Shown in pieces: positions 61,294-64,000 of a stretch of DNA of 64,000 bases. The stretch is from contig JAFSIQ010000009.1 of the NCBI GenBank assembly GCA_017439675.1, positions 1 through 64,000 of the forward strand, written 5' to 3'. The notes beneath the pieces are model-generated. The model was not told the DNA's origin. It ran no database searches and saw only the letters and a program-made list of their open reading frames with translations. The DNA is from Lachnospiraceae bacterium (GTDB lineage Bacteria > Bacillota > Clostridia > Lachnospirales > Lachnospiraceae). Every line of letters begins with the position of its first letter. Position 1 is the stretch's first letter. The translations under genes were made by a program, and so were the position numbers.

Positions 61294-61689
61294 ATGATTA
61301 ACACAGATATTTATAATTACATCAATGTGTTAGATAAAGCCGCAGACGCGGCGAATACTCGGAATGAGGTTATTGCGAATAATATTGCCAATGTAGACAC
61401 TCCTGATTACAAGAGAAAAGACGTTTCCTTTGAAAATTATCTGGAGCAGGCGTTGATTGGTGGAGAAATCTTGGACGAGCGTATTGCAGGGGTGAATACA
61501 CATTTGTCGGATTTTAGCGGACATGTGTATACAGACAATTCCTCTTTATCATATCGTTTGGACGGAAACAATGTAGATATTGATACAGAGAATGCATATT
61601 TAGCGGAGAATCAGATTCGTTACAATGCTTTGGTTGAACAGATTGGACAAGAGTTTGCGCGTTACAAGACCGTGTTAACTGGTGTGTAG
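61294..61689 (+). CDS. flgB: Flagellar basal-body rod protein FlgB
   Basis: 131 residues with the rod-protein N-terminus (RNEVIANNIANVDTPDYKRKDVSFENYL). Proximal rod subunit outside the inner membrane. Strong AAAGGAGGAG site. First gene of the fla/che type operon. Confidence 0.95.
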   Translation: MINTDIYNYINVLDKAADAANTRNEVIANNIANVDTPDYKRKDVSFENYLEQALIGGEILDERIAGVNTHLSDFSGHVYTDNSSLSYRLDGNNVDIDTENAYLAENQIRYNALVEQIGQEFARYKTVLTGV

Positions 61690-61702
61690 GAGGTAAAGGT
61701 GT

Positions 61703-62143
61703 ATGAGTGGTATTTTTAATGCGATGAATGTGTCTGCGTCAGGTATGACTGCACAACGTACTAGAATGGATATTATTGCTCAGAATATCGCTAACGTGAA
61801 CACAACTAGAGATGAGAATGGTGATGTGTATCGCAGACAAACAGTGGTATTTCAAGAGAATTCCAATTATACATTTGAAAATTTGTTGAACAACAAGTTG
61901 GATAACTATGATGCTAAGGGTGTTAAGATTGCTGCGATTGTGGAAGATACTAGAGAAGGTGCTATGGCATACGACCCATCTCATCCCGATGCAGATGAGA
62001 ATGGTTATGTAATGTTACCGAATGTGAATACGGTAACAGAGATGACTAATTTAATTGATGCTAGCCGTTCTTATGAAGCGAATGCAACTGCATTTAATGC
62101 ATCAAAGTCTATCGCGATGAAAGGCTTAGAATTATTTCAATAA
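61703..62143 (+). CDS. flgC: Flagellar basal-body rod protein FlgC
   Basis: 146 residues, starting with the NVSASGMTAQRTRMDIIAQNIANV signature (read in parts) and ending with the conserved SRSYEANATAFNASKSIAMKGLELF rod tail. 13 nt after flgB with GGAGG. Confidence 0.96.
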   Translation: MSGIFNAMNVSASGMTAQRTRMDIIAQNIANVNTTRDENGDVYRRQTVVFQENSNYTFENLLNNKLDNYDAKGVKIAAIVEDTREGAMAYDPSHPDADENGYVMLPNVNTVTEMTNLIDASRSYEANATAFNASKSIAMKGLELFQ

Positions 62144-62176
62144 TTAGTTAGTATGAGATAGAAAGGGTGATTTGAT

Positions 62177-62491
62177 ATGGCAATCAGTGCAATTAGTGGG
62201 TTAGATTCCTATAATACCGTATTTGACATCGGTAGTACGGCTGAGATTACAACGGATAATACGGCTGCTTTTGATAGCTTGTTGAGTTCTGCAATCGGAA
62301 TGTACAAGGAAGCGGATGATTTGCAAAATGCTGCAGAGCAAGCTGAGGTAGAGTTTGCACTTGGATATGCAACCAGTACTCATGATTTGGCGATTGCTCA
62401 ACAAAAGGCAAATATCTCGTTGCAATACACCGTTAAAGTGACCAATAAGTTTTTAGAGGCTTACAAAGAACTCATGAGCATGCAGATATAG
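62177..62491 (+). CDS. fliE: Flagellar hook-basal body protein FliE
   Basis: 104 residues, helical, with the C-terminal VNKFLEAYKELMSMQI-like YTVKVTNKFLEAYKELM segment. Joins the MS ring to the rod. Followed by a 196-nt gap of repeats before fliF. Confidence 0.93.
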   Translation: MAISAISGLDSYNTVFDIGSTAEITTDNTAAFDSLLSSAIGMYKEADDLQNAAEQAEVEFALGYATSTHDLAIAQQKANISLQYTVKVTNKFLEAYKELMSMQI

Positions 62492-62656
62492 CACGAACGC
62501 AATTTTCGAAGATATACGACGATTGCTTGCAAGCGTAAGTATATCAAGAAAATTATGTGAGTCTAACGAACAGTGAGCTGAGCAGAGCGAAAGCGAACTG
62601 CGTTCGTGCGAAAAGTGAGGAACGAACAGTGAGCGAAAGCGAACTGCGTTCGTGTG
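62491..62656 (+). repeat. Structured repeat island between fliE and fliF
   Basis: Within the 196-nt gap: AACGAACAGTGAG...GCGAAAGCGAACTGCGTTCGTG occurs twice (62565-62609 and 62621-62656), the second lacking a 9-nt insert. Each copy folds as CGAAC/GTTCG, AGT/ACT and a GC-GAAA-GC tetraloop. An 11-bp perfect inverted repeat links 62491-62501 to 62599-62609. Inside are AATTTTC/GAAAATT and GATATAC/GTATATC nested stems (62501-62554). No gene is visible. Confidence 0.85.
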
Positions 62657-62687
62657 GAAAATATATTTTTTACAATAGAGGTTAAGT

Positions 62688-64000
62688 ATGTTAGATAAAC
62701 TTAAGAGCATTCAGACAAAAATAGTTGAATTTTGGAATCGATTTACAAGCAAGCAAAAGACTCTGATAATTTGTATCACGGCAGCAGTAATTTTTATACT
62801 GGTGGCGCTTGTTTGGTTGTTGAATCGGACGACCTATGTGCAGTTAGTAACATTTGAGAATACGAAGGATGCGGCTACGGCAAAGGAGATTTTGACAGAG
62901 GCTGCGCTCGATTTTAAAGTGTCTGCTGACGGATTAACCTTTACAGTTGCAGAGGAAAGTGAGTCTGCAGCAAGATTAGCACTTGGAGAGAACAATATTG
63001 CTACAGATTATGATGATTCATGGGAACTTTTATTTGATAATGACATGTCCACTACAGATAGTGAGCGAAAACTGAAGCAAAAGCTTGTCAAACAGAATGA
63101 TTTAACGAAAGAGTTGGAAATGATTGAAGGTGTCAAGCAGGCATCGGTTCAGATTACAATTCCAGATGCTACCAATTCTCTGTTGTCAGATGAAAAAGAA
63201 TCTACCGCAAGTGTGTTGTTGGTTACCACGGACGATTTTCAAGAAGAGAGCGTGATTGGTATTGCAAATCACATTGCCGGTTCTTTGGGGAATGAGACTA
63301 CGAATTCAATTCGTATTGTGAATCAAGCGGGGCTTTTGCTGTATGGAGGAGCGGATGAGGAAAACTCAGCAGCTGATATTGCTAGCGAAACGGTGAAGAT
63401 TCGTAATCAGGTTACAGCGAATGTCCAGGATCAGGTACGAAGCTTATTCGTGAATTCTGGTGTATATAATGATGCGGAAGTAAAGGCTAATCTGGATATT
63501 AACTTAGACGAGACACAGATTCAGGATGAGAGACATTACACGGAGGACGAAGAAGAAGATACTGGTCCATTGCTTAAGACCTATACATATAATGCTTCTA
63601 ATGTGGATGGCAATGCGGGAATTCCAGGAACGGATTCCAACGATGATGAAATCAATGATTATGAGCTTGTGGATGGATATCTAACGAATGCAAATGTGGA
63701 TATTTTAGAACAGGTTTACAGTGAAAGTGTTGAGACTACTATCACAAAGAAAGCAGTTGGTACTGTTAATACAGCAAATTCTTCCGTTGCAGTTGTGCTC
63801 AGTAAGTATGTAATCTATGATGAGGCAACTATGAAGAAAGCAGGACTTTTGAAAGGAACTAATTTCGAAGCATTTCAGGAGGAGAATAACGAACGTAAAT
63901 TGTTAGAGGTAGATGAAGAGACATATGCATTGGTGGAAAAGGCAACAGGTATCAGTGTGGATAACATTCAGATTCAAGCATACGAGGTGCCATTGTTCTA
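62688..64000 (+). CDS. fliF: Flagellar MS-ring protein FliF (3' end outside window)
   Basis: The first 437 residues are visible: N-terminal membrane helix (LIICITAAVIFILVALVWLL), then ring-building domains with SERKLKQKLVKQNDLTKELEMIEGVKQASVQI (read in parts), NHIAGSLG and the acidic linker near EDEEEDTGPLL. Forms the MS ring in the inner membrane. ATG 62688 follows AGAGG. The frame stays open at the window edge. Confidence 0.95.
   Translation, partial: MLDKLKSIQTKIVEFWNRFTSKQKTLIICITAAVIFILVALVWLLNRTTYVQLVTFENTKDAATAKEILTEAALDFKVSADGLTFTVAEESESAARLALGENNIATDYDDSWELLFDNDMSTTDSERKLKQKLVKQNDLTKELEMIEGVKQASVQITIPDATNSLLSDEKESTASVLLVTTDDFQEESVIGIANHIAGSLGNETTNSIRIVNQAGLLLYGGADEENSAADIASETVKIRNQVTANVQDQVRSLFVNSGVYNDAEVKANLDINLDETQIQDERHYTEDEEEDTGPLLKTYTYNASNVDGNAGIPGTDSNDDEINDYELVDGYLTNANVDILEQVYSESVETTITKKAVGTVNTANSSVAVVLSKYVIYDEATMKKAGLLKGTNFEAFQEENNERKLLEVDEETYALVEKATGISVDNIQIQAYEVPLF

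Noticed and set aside
1..64000. CRISPR arrays, rRNA genes and prophage structural genes
   Set aside because: No evenly spaced 24-40 bp repeats with unique spacers, no rRNA-like stretches and no capsid, tail or portal genes were seen; the only tandem array is the in-frame His/Cys repeat.

Overview
The window is a low-GC Firmicute chromosome segment, most likely from a motile anaerobic member of the Lachnospiraceae (Clostridia). The basis is gene content and order: an Rnf complex, a CodY gene directly before flgB-flgC-fliE-fliF, PASTA kinase and YlmC/YmxH genes, strong AGGAGG ribosome sites, TTG/GTG starts, and a MurE with the DNPR motif of meso-diaminopimelate peptidoglycan. The genus cannot be fixed from this alone.

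Layout. 1-1965 is accessory DNA: the 3' end of a probable polymorphic toxin, a likely immunity gene and a beheaded IS110 transposase. 2007-19150 is core: rqcH, then yicC-gmk-rpoZ, a 313-bp gap filled by a very long imperfect hairpin, then murE-priA-def-fmt-rsmB-rlmN-prpC-prkC-rsgA-rpe-thiN. This is the familiar Firmicute cluster, but coaBC is absent and murE sits in its place. 19248-32970 holds separate units: putP; two convergent RlmH-family genes; tRNA-Arg(CCG); an Lrp regulator divergent from an RluF-like gene; ligA; metA; a membrane GGDEF-EAL protein followed by a chemoreceptor-like protein with no signalling tip; yqeY; and a lipid-flippase-like gene. 33124-36509 is the iscR-iscS-iscU-mnmA operon with a clear promoter and palindromic operator. 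36650-42227 holds a secreted leucine-rich-repeat protein, cysK, and a three-gene metal-handling cassette (His/Cys-rich G3E P-loop protein, divergent G3E-DUF1980 fusion, small coiled coil).

42388-46989 is a fatty-acid elongation cluster (fabH-fabD-fabG-fabF, then fabZ) lacking the usual acpP, fabK and acc genes. 47004-54451 is an electron-transport block: apbE, a NusG-II domain protein, a Gx-type membrane protein and rnfCDGEAB, with an extra 85-residue extremely Lys/Arg-rich gene inserted between rnfE and rnfA and overlapping both by ATGA. 54609-64000 holds ylmC, nrdR, comM/yifB, dprA, topA, codY and the start of the flagellar operon, interrupted between fliE and fliF by a structured repeat island.

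Main points for follow-up: the Lys/Arg-rich rnf gene; the RlmH pair, in which one protein keeps the SAM loop but lacks the C-terminal tail while the other keeps the tail but lacks the SAM loop; the G3E/DUF1980 cassette; and three structured intergenic elements (5721-5948, 39465-39615, 62491-62656). Start codons were chosen from ribosome-binding-site spacing and family N-termini. All functional calls come from motif recognition by eye; no database search was run.
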